A stretch of 64,000 nt of DNA. Source: Fonsecaea monophora. Lineage: Eukaryota > Ascomycota > Eurotiomycetes > Chaetothyriales > Herpotrichiellaceae. Both the position numbers and the translations under genes were made by a program. This document shows, one piece after another, positions 1 to 11,178 of the stretch (the first letter of the stretch is position 1; each line of letters begins with the position of its first letter). The stretch lies in the NCBI RefSeq assembly GCF_001642475.1, contig NW_019173945.1, positions 62,001-126,000 of the forward strand. The letters are read 5' to 3'. The notes below the pieces were generated by a model. It searched no databases. It saw only the letters and a program-made list of their open reading frames with translations, and was not told where the DNA came from.

Positions 1-285
1 ACGGCGCCATCTGCAGGGATCTGCGCAGATCATCCACACGTCTTTGGTCCAGTGTAAGACTCGTCCAGCCGACATGTCCCAAGGGATCGAATAATTTTTC
101 TCCTGAACATGGGAGATTTCGCGATTTGGCGATACTTTGCTCGAGAAATTGGCCATGCGCCAGAATCGTCGGAGTTTCTCCATGAAAGAGGGAAGGAAAG
201 TTGGTGGGTTCGATGATATAGAGGAGGGGATGGCCGTCGATTCCCGCCTATTCCTCTACCTGCTCTACCGTCAGATGAGAACATA

Positions 286-1107
286 ATGGCGCGCTCAATA
301 TTCCGGCTTCTCACGCTCTTCTCCTCGCTTCTGTTGAACCAGCAGATCCTGGCACAAACGACCACCTCGTCGACGCCGCAGGGGACCGTCAGCACAACAC
401 CATCGTCGAATTCGCCGACCCTGACGCCGAGTCCAGCCTCTGCCTCCTCCACTCCTCCAGACGTCTACCTAAACGTACCAACACTCTCCGTTGGTCGGAT
501 TGAGCTCGACGTTGACGACCTCCGGGCAGACATCAATCTGAATGCCCAGGTGGCGTCCCTTGTCACGCTGAATGCCGGTGTCGCGCTGTCCATTCAAGAA
601 GTCAACCTCACCATTTCCGACGTCGATGCCCAGCTTGAATTGATCGTCCGTCTGGGCCATCTCGTCGACATTGTGAACCGAGTCTTTGAATCCTTGGACC
701 TCAACCCTCTCTTGATCTCCGCCATCAACAACGTCACCTCGTTGCTGGAGCCCATTGTGGGCGCTGTGGACGGCCTCCTCGGCTCCATCACCCAAGGCGG
801 AACGACGCTGTCATTCTTGATCGACAACCTCGGCAACATCGTCCAGGAGGTCGGCGGCGTCAGCACCATTGTCGGAAATTACCTCACCAACATGACCGAC
901 ACGGGAGTCAGTCAAACCCTCTCCGGCGGTCTTGTCGAGAAGACATTTTCATATGCTCCGCTCAATGCGCTGGTCGACATTGTCTTCAACTCAGCCGGGC
1001 AGGTTGTCCAGGCGTCCGTTCAGAAGCAGAGTGGGGGTGGCGGCACAACAAGTTCGACGTCAGGGTCAAGTACCACGCCGACGCCGTCATCATCCACCAG
1101 CAGGTAG
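286..1107 (+). CDS. Secreted Ser/Thr-rich protein of unknown function
   Basis: This is a single-exon gene for 273 residues starting at the first ATG after a 285-bp left flank. Residues 1-23 form a clear signal peptide (Arg-3, a Leu/Phe-rich core, cleavage near ILAQ). A Thr/Ser/Pro-rich linker follows to about residue 60. Next is a folded-looking domain of about 180 residues made of alternating Leu/Val/Ile and Asp/Asn positions (for example LNVPTLSVGRIELDVDDL), with several N-glycosylation sequons. The tail, from about residue 247, is Gly then Ser/Thr-rich. There is no hydrophobic C-terminal segment, so a GPI anchor is not supported. The protein is probably extracellular or wall-associated, but I do not recognise a functional family. 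It converges on the monooxygenase gene to its right. Confidence 0.75.
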   Translation: MARSIFRLLTLFSSLLLNQQILAQTTTSSTPQGTVSTTPSSNSPTLTPSPASASSTPPDVYLNVPTLSVGRIELDVDDLRADINLNAQVASLVTLNAGVALSIQEVNLTISDVDAQLELIVRLGHLVDIVNRVFESLDLNPLLISAINNVTSLLEPIVGAVDGLLGSITQGGTTLSFLIDNLGNIVQEVGGVSTIVGNYLTNMTDTGVSQTLSGGLVEKTFSYAPLNALVDIVFNSAGQVVQASVQKQSGGGGTTSSTSGSSTTPTPSSSTSR

Positions 1108-1699
1108 CAATCACAGTCGCAGTCGCACAGCACCGGGCCACAGACGCCGCCGACTAAGACGACAAGAATTAGAAAATCAGTGGTCCCGAGGCCGACGAGA
1201 CAGCCCGGTCGAGGTGGCCATCGGTTCTGATTTTGTGCGGTGACTGGTAAAGGGAGGTCTTAATGTCGTATCTTCTGACCAGAAGAGGGGATCAACGACT
1301 GTAAAGGTCCTGGACGATCCCCTGACGAGAGTTGCACTCGAACGGCGTACTTAGAAGCCGGTTCCCTCGTACTTTGTCGGACACGTCGGGGTATCCACAT
1401 GTACCATTTATATAGTTTGACCGCATATACGGGGGTACATAGAGCGAACAAAGCTTAGCTTCTACATGCTCTCTCCACTATTCTATTTTCTGCATTGATT
1501 CCCAGGGATCTACAGACTTGTATACCTAGATCGCTAAGCGGCCTACTTACTGTAGTACCTTACCACACTTCCCCTCCTTGCTTGTCGACACGATTATACG
1601 AGGGCATCAAAGACAAGCCGGAGTTTCATGTTCGTCGACTGAGCTCTTTCGATATGAAAATTCTGCTCTTCTCAAAAGAACCATACACGCACTCGGACC
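1108..1699. other. Intergenic, convergent 3' ends
   Basis: This 592-bp stretch lies between the 3' ends of the secreted-protein gene and the monooxygenase gene. It has no convincing coding potential and presumably holds the two 3' untranslated regions. Confidence 0.6.
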
Positions 1700-3955
1700 C
1701 TAATCCAGAGTCACTTCCACCCCCTCCAACGGCCGACTGGTCTTCCACTCGTCCAGCTCGCGCAGGAAATCAAGAAATCCTTTGGACCAGAACCCGGCTC
1801 GGGCCAAGTTCTTGAGGGTCTCGGGACTCTCCTGCGCCTTGCGCGTCAAGTCTCCCTCGCGGTTGAAGTAGCTGGGCAGACAGTCGGCGGCGGCGGTGAA
1901 GGCGATGGCGCCCGCGGCGATCTTCTGGCTCCACGCCTCTTCGGCCTCGACGGTCGGCTCGATCGTGAAGGCCCGGGAACCCCCGTGGTCGCGGGCCGCG
2001 CGTTGCAGGATCCAGGCAATGTGCTGGGCGACGTGGTCGACCGTCAGCGATTGGCTGGGGATGCCGCCGATCTGCGACAGGCCCGGGAAGAACAGGTTGG
2101 GGAAGCCGTTGCTCATGCAGCCGTGCAGGGTGGCGAGACGGTGGGCCCATTTGTCGTCGAGGTCAACGCCGTTCCGGCCCGTGACCTTGACCGACGAGCG
2201 TCCCGCAGGGCTCATGCCAATGGCGATGTCGTAGCCGGTGCTGAAGATGATGACGTCGACGGGATATTCCTTGCCGTCAAAATACACGCCGTTCTCGGTG
2301 AGTGTGTCGATGCCGCGGCCGTCGGTGTGGACAAGTTTGACGTTGGGCTCGTTGAACGACTGGAGATACTCGTCGTGGAAGCAAGGTCGCTTGCACCAAC
2401 TGGGATACCACGCCTTGAGATCGGCGGCGGTTGCTTTGTCTTTCACAATCTCGTCCACCCGAGCTCGGACCCGCTCCTGTCGCGGCAGGTCGACGGCATG
2501 TAACCGTCTCACGTAAGCCTCGACCTGTTCAGGCGAGGTGGGCGCGTCCTCGCAGCCCACCATGGCCGTGTACGATCTGAAATGGGTCCAGCCATCGTCG
2601 ACGAGGTTCGTTTCCGGTAGCGGACCCAGGCTGAAGAAGCTGGCAAAGTTGAGAAGACGTTCTTCCTGCCAACCCTTTACGCCTCGGACCTTTTCTTCCC
2701 ACCAGGTCGGATCGGTGGCGCACTGACCCCGGACGTCTACACCGGAGGGTGTCCTTTGAAATACGTAGAGCTGCTTCGCCCACTTCGCCAACTCGGGCAC
2801 CACTTGGATAGCTGTGGCGCCCGTGCCGATGATGGCCACTGACTTGTCACGGAGTGTTGCAAGACGTTCAACCGAATGAGTCTCGACACTAGCCCACAAC
2901 TAGGAAAAGGAATTGGTTGCCGCAATGGCAGATTGGTTTGGTTTGTTGAGCTCTTTTCTGTCTGAAGGGAGAGAAGGAGGAAGAGTCCTAGTGACTCGAT
3001 CTACCTGAATAAAAGAGGGGAGAATAAAGATCGGGCTAGTTCCAACCTGGCCTAGCGCCACACGTGACACGGAGGTTGGTGAGGTCTGGCTCCTCTTCCG
3101 TCCCACCGGTGTACCTGTAGTCCCATCTTGCCGTGTGGAACATGTGGCCTTTGTATTCTTCCAGGTTCTTGAGTCGTGGAACTTTCGGCAGGTTGACGGG
3201 GCCTCCGGCGAGGACGACGAAGCGAGAGTGGACGGTCATTTCTCTTCCCACCTCCCCGTTCTTGGTGGAGACAACCTTCGTGGTCCATCGTTTGGTGGAT
3301 TCATCCCATGTGGTACTGTGCAGTCTGGCCTGGAAGAGTGCCTTGTCGACCAAGTCGCAACGCTCCGCCATTCTCTCCGCGTGTCTCCGTAGTTCCGGGC
3401 TGTAAGAGTATTTGTGCTTGGGCATGTAATCCAGCTCTTCCAACAGCGGGAGATAGATGTAACTTTCTACGTCGCACATGAGTCCGGGATACCTAGCGAT
3501 TGTGATCAGAATGACAAAGCCCATGTCTTTCCCCCCAAAGTGCAAAGAAAGAGGGGCCAAGTGTGCTACCTGTTGAACCACCAAGTGCCTCCGAATCCAC
3601 CAGCAGAGTCTACTAGCCGGATGTCATTTGCGTCGACCCCAATCTGTCTCAGACGGGCGGCCATGGAGAGGCCGGCGTATCCTGCCCCTAGGATGAGGAA
3701 TTCGTGGTAGGACCCATCCTGTACCGAGTCACGACCCGGGTCTGGGAGACTGTCGTCCACCCAGATGTCCTTGAAGAATTCCCGGTACGACTCGGCCAGC
3801 GGGGAGAATACATATTGGGACTGGCCATCAGACCGGATACGCTTTGTGCGTTCAACCCTGTATTTCTCTAGGACGGCCTCAGCTCCCGGGTCTTTGAGGT
3901 GGACGCCATTGATGAGCGACGCAGGCACTGCCGGCACCGGTACAATCGAGGCCAT
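1700..3955 (-). CDS. Baeyer-Villiger monooxygenase (type I, FAD/NADPH)
   Basis: Three exons on the minus strand (3955-3570, 3492-about 3069, about 2899-1700) give about 669 residues. The first intron is clean: AACAG|GTAGCA to CGCTAG|GTATCC restores WWFNRYPG. The second junction is less certain; using CTCCGT|GTCACG and CCTAG|TTG keeps the frame. Visible motifs are the first Rossmann loop GAGYAG (residues 90-95), the BVMO loop GGTWWFNRYPG (122-132), the fingerprint region YKGHMFHTARWDY, the second dinucleotide loop GTGATA, and the late FSTGYD. The enzyme would insert oxygen next to a ketone to give an ester or lactone using NADPH and O2. The substrate cannot be told. The N-terminal extension of about 85 residues before the FAD loop is typical of larger cycloalkanone or steroid-type BVMOs. 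A TRI12-like exporter lies upstream on the same strand. Confidence 0.9.
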
Positions 3956-5013
3956 TGTCGCAAGCTATATGTTCTGCACAAGTTGTGTGATCTTGAACGT
4001 GTGATATCCCAAATGGCTTGATTCCTCCTGTGAGTACTGGTAGGAATTGACGACCTTCTAGGCCTCTCTGTGCACCTGCTATTGCTCGAATGCTATCTTA
4101 GAATTAGTCAAAGGGTTCACACAGTGCTAAGCAGGGTCATATTTTGACCATGTACTGTCCTAATGTAGTATCATTTTTATATCAGCATATGGGCAAAGTC
4201 ATCGGGCCGAGGCTTTAGATATTCAGTCGTTGCTACCAACTATTGGGAGCAGACACGAGCCTTGGTCTACGTCTTTCAGAGTGCTTCGCCATCAAGACCT
4301 CGGCTGGTGCGATATGAGCCTTTTACTCCTCTTCGGCGGCTTGCTGAGGGGTGAGATGGTATGGGTACTGCGTAGGCCACCCCTTTTCATGCTTGAGAAT
4401 GAGGAAATCCGAGGGATAGTAATGCAGTAGACACACTATCTGCGCTTTCATCCTGGACTTGGATTTGTTACCGATGTCTTGCTCCTCTGGCCACGATAAC
4501 CGGGAGGTTCATGAATCCTCGGGGAGGAGCTTGAAACGACGAGAAACAGTTGTCACGGTTTAAAAGGTCTTGTTGACAAGGCTCTTTTCCTTTGTTTTTT
4601 TTTTTTTCGGTGGAGGTTGATGGTACATAGCTCCATGAAGGAGGAACGAGAGAAAATTAACAGAGGCATATGAAGGGAGATTGAAATTACAATCTCCATA
4701 AAGAACGTATATGCATACTTATGAACAACTGTCAAACGTCAGGGGCACTGATGGACGATCCAACAGAGATTCTTACACGGAGTCGCAGTGATGGGGTTAG
4801 TCGAGTAGAAGATAGCCATACAACATCAGAACAGTGACAGATCCTCCTTCCGACGTCCTTCATTTTCCCAGATTCCCTTTTTCTGTCTCCCTTCGTCTCT
4901 TATAATACGATTTCAATATAATTCTGATGATTTTGGCCCCGGGGGACTCATTTCCCACCTCTCGACACACTACAGATCCAGGACACAAGGTCCCACGGGT
5001 CTGAAATTGTCGC
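3956..5013. other. Intergenic between BVMO and MFS genes
   Basis: About 1.06 kb separates the BVMO start from the 3' end of the MFS transporter. It should contain the BVMO promoter and the MFS 3' untranslated region. A run of 13 T lies at 4595-4607. No gene is supported. Confidence 0.6.
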
Positions 5014-6867
5014 TCAGTCTGTTTCTTCTCCTGATTTCTCGTCACCGCTTGACGCAGTCTTCTCGTACGATACATTGTGGAGTGGTGCCACCACAACATT
5101 GGTCATTTTGTCGTCGACATTAGGAACGAAGAAGTTGCAGATCAAGCCCGACCCACTGAAGACTAGAGTTACGAAGAAGATGGTCCTGAAAGCAGACATG
5201 GCTGCCACCTTGTAGGCGTCTGTACCGATCGCGTTGATGGTCGCATTAGTTCCAGGGACAGAGTCGAGCTGTTCGGCAGAATAGCCCATCAGCCAGGCGG
5301 GAATGCTGCTTGCCGGGAGACCTGCTGCGACGAGAGCGACTGGTACTCGTCCAGAAACCTCCTCAGTGAGCCGATTCGTGACAATGGCAACGAAGATGGT
5401 CGAGGCCAAGGCTCCCACGAGTCCGCGCACGGAGCCCGCCACTCCGAATGCGACACCGATGTCCTGTTGGTCGTCGACTTCAATGGTCGACATGGTGAAC
5501 GTCACAGCCTCGTTCCATGCCACACTGATGGAGCCCAAGAGCGCAAAGACCAATGCACGAGCCTCGTCTTCGGGCGAGCACGTGGCGATCACTGGAGAGA
5601 CATGTCAGACAACGAAGATAGAAATGCCAGGATTGGACTCACAGGCGTAGAACAGGGCCCCCACAGACATGGCCACCAGTACCTGGATTTTTGTATGCGT
5701 CAGCCACCTAATAAAGGCAGATGAAATCATGAGGCCGCCGGCAAAGCCACCACCAACCACGGTGAAAAGCCATGCTCGAGTCATAAAATCTGCCGGCCGG
5801 AACACCATAGTCACCATCATCGGCCAGATGATGTTCAGAGCGTAGTACTGTGACGCTCCCAGCGACGCTGACAAAACGCATGCCGTGTATGTGGTCTTGC
5901 GGAAGAGCCTCATGGGGACCAGTGGTTCTGTCAATGACGCAGTGCACTCCCAAACGACGAAAGCCACCAGTGTCAAACCACCCACCACGATGGTCGCAAT
6001 GACATGTGCCGATTTCCATGGGTAGACCGAACCCCCCCAACAGATTCCGATGAGAAAGATGACGAGGCCGCCAGCAAACAGGACGGAGCCGACATAGTCA
6101 AAGTTTATGATGAAGAATCCAAGGGTGTCTCGCTCATGTTTCTCGCGGAATGTTGGAGGTTTGTAGAACAGTAACAGGCACAGCAGGGATACAGCGTTGC
6201 ATGCCAACATGACATAGAACATTACCCGCCAGCCCGGTGGCGTATAGAGAATGCTTGCGGCCGTGATTGCAGGTCCGAAAATGGAGATGGGAAATCCTCC
6301 AAAGTACATGATTCCGTTGACCAAGAACCGGTGCTTCAACGGCACCAGTTCGCCCAGGGCCGAGTAGAAACTGGTCTGGGTCGTACCGCCAGCTGAGCAA
6401 AGACACATGCCAGCTATCAATGCGGACACGGATTGTGCGGTCACACAGACGATGTACCCGATCAGCGAGATGGCAGAGCCTCCAACAAAAGTCCAACGCC
6501 GTCCAAAGATGTCGGAAATTCGCCCAACAAAAGTCAAACCCACAGCTTGGATGACAGTGTAGCAAATAGTGACCCAGAAGTAGTTGGGGTCAGGTCCCAG
6601 GTCGTTGTTGACGTACGTGAGATATGGTGCAATGATAGCATAGCTCCCCATCCCACACATGGCTCCGAGAAGGAAACCAACAAGACATCCGATAAAGCGT
6701 GGCTTGAGAAGATAGGAGCTGGAAGCTGAGATCGCGACATTCGGGGGCGCCGGTGCCGCTTGGGAATGACCGTGTTTTTCCATGTTGTCATCTATCTCTT
6801 GTGAAGCGTCAATATTGCTCACGCGTTCAAAACCTTCCACCGATGGCTTTTTAGTAGTTTCATCCAT
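5014..6867 (-). CDS. MFS transporter, TRI12-like (drug/trichothecene efflux type)
   Basis: Two exons (6867-5643 and 5591-5014) encode 600 residues. The intron runs from GCCT|GTGAGT to CTCCAG|TGATCG and joins FYA to LIATC in frame. After a hydrophilic N-terminus of about 60 residues there are about 14 hydrophobic segments. The MFS loop 2-3 signature is visible as GRISDIFGRRWTFVGG. The layout and the sequence around PGWRVMFYVM match the fungal TRI12 efflux group rather than sugar porters. The start at 6867 is chosen because the frame upstream is compositionally unlike a membrane N-terminus. It sits on the same strand as the BVMO, so it may export that enzyme's product or a toxic substrate; this is inference only. 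Confidence 0.88.
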
Positions 6868-8319
6868 GATTGAAACTGGATAGCTCATGCAGAGAGGTCG
6901 GGATGGAATCCTGATGATGACGAAGGTTATATCTGATAGAGGGTAATAGGGAGGTAAACTAACCGGTCCCGACAGCAAACCTCGGGAGTCAGACAATTTA
7001 TTGCAGCGGTTTGGAATCCCCAGATTTTCAATTTGTTTCAGCGATCTGGGGTAGCGGGGTCGCAAGAGCTTTTCTTCAGCTCGGTAACGTGTTGAGCTCG
7101 GGGTAGTGCAAATACGAGTAGAGAATCAGGAACCAATGGGGGTTCTTCCAGAGCCTTTGCACAGTACCACTCATCACCACGAGCTCTTATGCAGGTACAG
7201 GTACCTGCCTTGTCAAGGAGCAGCCGACCAAGCCCGCGGCCCAGGGTTGAGGAGAAGATTGAGGGACGTCGAAATAACGGAATATCTGAGAGAAGTCAAC
7301 GTGATTTAGGTGTTTTCCAAAATACATATCTCATGCATTTCAACCCCTCAAAATAAGTGCTTAATGGTATGGAAACCATGGACAACATCCTGCACAGGGA
7401 GGTACTATGCTTAGAGCCTCGACTACCTGAAAGAGAGTGCTTTCAGAGCCATGTCTTCACCAAGTTTCTGGTTCCTCGGCGAAGCTGACAACATCTCGCC
7501 CTGTGCAAGACCTTCGGAACTCAGGATCATCGAAGTATAGGCTCAGGATTTTCTATATTGCCGAGGCATTCTTGCAGGGCGGGCTAGGCCCTCGTGGACG
7601 GCATTTGAGATCAAAGCTTGCATGTATTGATGCTGGTGCTTCGGTCCCATTGGCAGGGTTAGCCGGCATTGGCATCCCCGCTAGTTGGACTGAATATCCG
7701 GGGTAAACTGATGATTCAATTGGTCCCACAGGTATCATTACTATATCAAATCCAACCCCGTACAATTTGGGACCAGATATTTGGATCAGGCACACGCACC
7801 CTTTATGCAGACTGGATTTGAAAACGACGCTTGCATTGAATCAAGATAAACAAGTCGCAGTCTGCAAGAAGGAAGTAAGGAAGGAGTTGTCATTGTTATG
7901 TATAAGTAATCAAACTACTCAGATAGTTGCGCAACTACCACCGCATGAATGATCCGTTGGGAGGTGAATAGATATGTGTCGATAGGCGGAAGAACTTGAT
8001 GGGGAGAAGTGCATATGTTGGTGCTCAGGTGATGACGGGATATTACTAAGCACGCCAAGGCAATGTAATGACGGTCATAATCCACCCTCAGACGCTCTGA
8101 ACGGAAGTCCTCACAGCCCTCTGAAGAGTCAGTCGATCACAGGAGTATCGTTCATGGCATTTTGATCATGATATCCTGTTCAACCTTCGCTTCAAGCTCT
8201 ATGGATACAGCTATCCACTTCGATCCTTCCGGGATTTATGGTCTATCTTGAACCGGAACAAACCTGTCTACAGAGCCCCGAACGCTGCATCGACCTCTAA
8301 TAGCCCAAGACGACAGAGC
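6868..8319. other. Gene-free region
   Basis: About 1.45 kb lies upstream of the MFS gene and downstream of the thioesterase gene. The small open frames here have no recognisable composition or splice structure. The MFS promoter should be in the left part. Confidence 0.55.
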
Positions 8320-9435
8320 TCAGAGCAGACCCTTATCCCTAGGCTCAGTTCTAATTAGGCCCTCCTGCACACATGTCATAATCAGCAGACCCTCTTTATT
8401 CCATGTCCTTTGAACGGCAATGCCCCTATTATCGCCGGCCCACGGACTCTCCATCTCGAACAACATCCACTCGTGGGGTCGAACGGCCTGCTGATTGTGA
8501 AAAAAGACGGTGTGACTGAGCGTCACCATCATGCCGACCTGCAAATTGTTCGTCTTGGTGCTCAGGGACACTTGCGCCAGTTGGTTCATTTCCAACTTCT
8601 CGGTTCGAATCATGTTCTCGAGGTGTGTTATTGCCTTTTCTTTCTCCGCCGCCCCGGCCCGGTCCAAGGCTGATACAGATCTCTTGATATAACTCTGGGG
8701 CGAAAACATGGGAAGACCATATATTCTTGTCGCGGTGTTGATGACATAGAAATCACTCAGATATGCCAGAACACCGAGGTTCTGCGAGAGAACAGACGCG
8801 CTTTGCACCGCGCTCGAGACAGCACGATTCGTGTCGGGATTTCTGCTGTGATTCTTGTTGTGGTCGATTCGCCGCTGTATGCGAATGAGACGCCTCAGCT
8901 TCTGTTTGGTTGGGTATAGCGCCGGCGTGGTTGGAAGGTCTACCACTTGAAACGGACGCCCTTGGTAAGTCCCCTCTTGACTGTCCACTTCTTCAGGCAA
9001 TTCGATATGTGGCATGACGTGCGCATGGGAGACGGATTGTCCTGGTTGCCCTTCAGGTCGCATGAAACTCAACGTTGCAGTAAAGATGCACTTCCCGTCC
9101 TGCATGGCATCTACTCTTCTGGTGGCAAAGGATCGCCCATCCCGCACACGCTCCACATGATAGAATATAGGTGATTGAGCGCTCGCACCGATCAAGAAGT
9201 TGCAGTGACTGCTGTGGACTAGCACTTCGGGCGGGACGGTTGACTGAGCGGCAGCCAGCGATCCGCCCACCAGGACCCCGCCGTAAAGTCCACGCGCACC
9301 AGGTGGAAGCCATGGCGGACACGCATGGGTGAACACATCTCGACCAAGTTCTGGTCGCTGTGTGATTGCAAGCTCTTCCTCCATTGTTTCCACGACATCA
9401 ACGTAGTGGTTGGGGCTCATACGCTGTTTGGACAT
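8320..9435 (-). CDS. Acyl-CoA thioesterase, TesB/ACOT8 type (double hotdog)
   Basis: An uninterrupted frame encodes 371 residues from the ATG at 9435. Early residues read ACPPWLPPGARGLYGGVLVG, the typical start of a type II acyl-CoA thioesterase. HSSHCNFLIGASAQSPIFYHVE and then RDGRSFATRRVDAMQDGKCI form the N-terminal hotdog. The C-terminal hotdog includes LSHTVFFHN and HEWMLFEME. The expected reaction is hydrolysis of acyl-CoA to free acid and CoA, often in peroxisomes. The C-terminus is KGLL, which is not a standard SKL-type signal. The frame stays open upstream for 99 codons without similarity that I can see, so an earlier start is possible but not favoured. A CTF1/FarA-like regulator starts divergently to its right. 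Confidence 0.86.
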   Translation of the reverse strand: MSKQRMSPNHYVDVVETMEEELAITQRPELGRDVFTHACPPWLPPGARGLYGGVLVGGSLAAAQSTVPPEVLVHSSHCNFLIGASAQSPIFYHVERVRDGRSFATRRVDAMQDGKCIFTATLSFMRPEGQPGQSVSHAHVMPHIELPEEVDSQEGTYQGRPFQVVDLPTTPALYPTKQKLRRLIRIQRRIDHNKNHSRNPDTNRAVSSAVQSASVLSQNLGVLAYLSDFYVINTATRIYGLPMFSPQSYIKRSVSALDRAGAAEKEKAITHLENMIRTEKLEMNQLAQVSLSTKTNNLQVGMMVTLSHTVFFHNQQAVRPHEWMLFEMESPWAGDNRGIAVQRTWNKEGLLIMTCVQEGLIRTEPRDKGLL

Positions 9436-11178
9436 CTCTTGAACATCATTTCTTTTGGGGCCTCGGAGGTTCGATGCCAACCCAATAACAATGATAGAAA
9501 AGGCCCCACTAAAAGAAGATACCGAGGACTCTAGCGGTGTGTTTAATATGGTTAGCAATTCGAGAGGAGTAACGGACGGCGGTCCAAGGCTGTCTACTAT
9601 CATGAGCGCCAGGACCAATAATTGTCTGGAGGTCATTTGGTAGCACGTGCACCCACAAGTGACATATGGACGGCTAATTCGCCCAGAACAAAGTGGTTGG
9701 CGGCTGCGGAAGTGACCGATTTGAATGTGCATTCGGTAGGTTGACCACGCCGTTACGCCAATGCGCTCAGTAGACGGGCTCGTCTACCGAGGGCATCGCG
9801 GGAAATACAAATCTAGCATACTAACAATGAGATTTCCACAGGGTTGTTGAGACATCAACACAAGACTTCTCCCCCGTGGCGATCGACCTGAACCCAGGTG
9901 CTCCCTCAACCAACTCGACTTGTGTTATTGGACGTCTGTATTGTCAATGAGAGCCGAAGGTATCTTAGCCGAGGTCAGCTTAGCCGTGGTTAAGTACATG
10001 GCTCTTTGGCTGTCTGCACCGGACCAACCCTCTCACGGGCTAGCGTGCGCATGCGTTCTCTTAAGCTGCTGGCTACAAAGGTCTAGCGCTTGATAGTTGC
10101 GGGGAAACTTCGCTCAAACGTCGTCGTCATATACGATCGTAAATAGTTGAAGCGCCGATTATTGAACGGAGCCGTGACTTGCGGAGTAGCACCAGGCTCT
10201 GACAAGATGGCCCTGACAGGCGAATCTCTAGACGCTCTTTGGGTTGGATCAGATGAAGGTCTTCCTCCACAGCATGAGGGCTCAAATTGAAGCAGCCTAG
10301 GAGGGATAACTAACAAGGCGGTAGTTGTGCTGGCATTGTTTCTTCTTGGACATGAGGCTATGTAACACGCACTGAGGCACGAGATGGAATGCCGAGGTCA
10401 ACATCTCGGTGTCGGTATTGACAGGAACGAACCGTCTCATTGGTGTATCCGAAACATTGGCGCCCTTTGTATGCTTCTTGGGAGAATGAGTGTTTAAGAG
10501 AGAGTTCGCTTAATCGTCCTCAGCAAGGAGTATTTCGTCCACTGAACGTCGGCCAGTCCTCCGCACCCAAAGTATCGTGGCCTGGACGTCCCCCGCCACC
10601 AAGACCCCGGAAACGCGAAGTGTGTACCCCACGAAGTTGTCAATTCCGGGTCTCAAAGTGATTAGCTCTGCACCTTTTCAAGGTCTTATTCCACCAAGTG
10701 TTGGTGTTTTCGTAGTGAGGAGAAGCGAGGGTAGAATGAGGAGTATTTTGAAGATTAAGACATATCAATCAGCATGAGAATTGAGTTTATGTTCAGAGAC
10801 CGCTGTCAAAGTGAGAGGCTCTGGGCGAACAAGGCTGTGGTGTGGGTACCGAGTACCTCCTCCAGACATGCGAAAGCCACCCTCGCACACGATTGGCCCT
10901 GAGCTCTTGAGCGGCCCACTGCCAAGATATTGCACGTGACTGACGAGAACCAATCACTGCGGCTAGCGTCGACCCTGTTCACTGTTCACGGGTTGCAGTC
11001 CCACCCCCATATACTTCGAGACCTTGAACTCCTCCTACCAGCCCTACCTAGTAAAACTGTGTATCCCCTGTGACTTTGAGCCACACGCCGTTCCTCCCTC
11101 CACCGCCCTACCGTCCCGGCGCTTCATATTGAAACCGAATTGACAATCTCATCAAAGCCCTTTCTGCTATATCGCGAT
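9436..11178. promoter_or_regulatory. Divergent intergenic region, thioesterase / Zn2Cys6 regulator
   Basis: This 1.74-kb region separates the divergent thioesterase and Zn2Cys6 regulator genes and must contain both promoters. No coding segment in it is convincing. I did not identify a specific operator with confidence. Confidence 0.5.
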
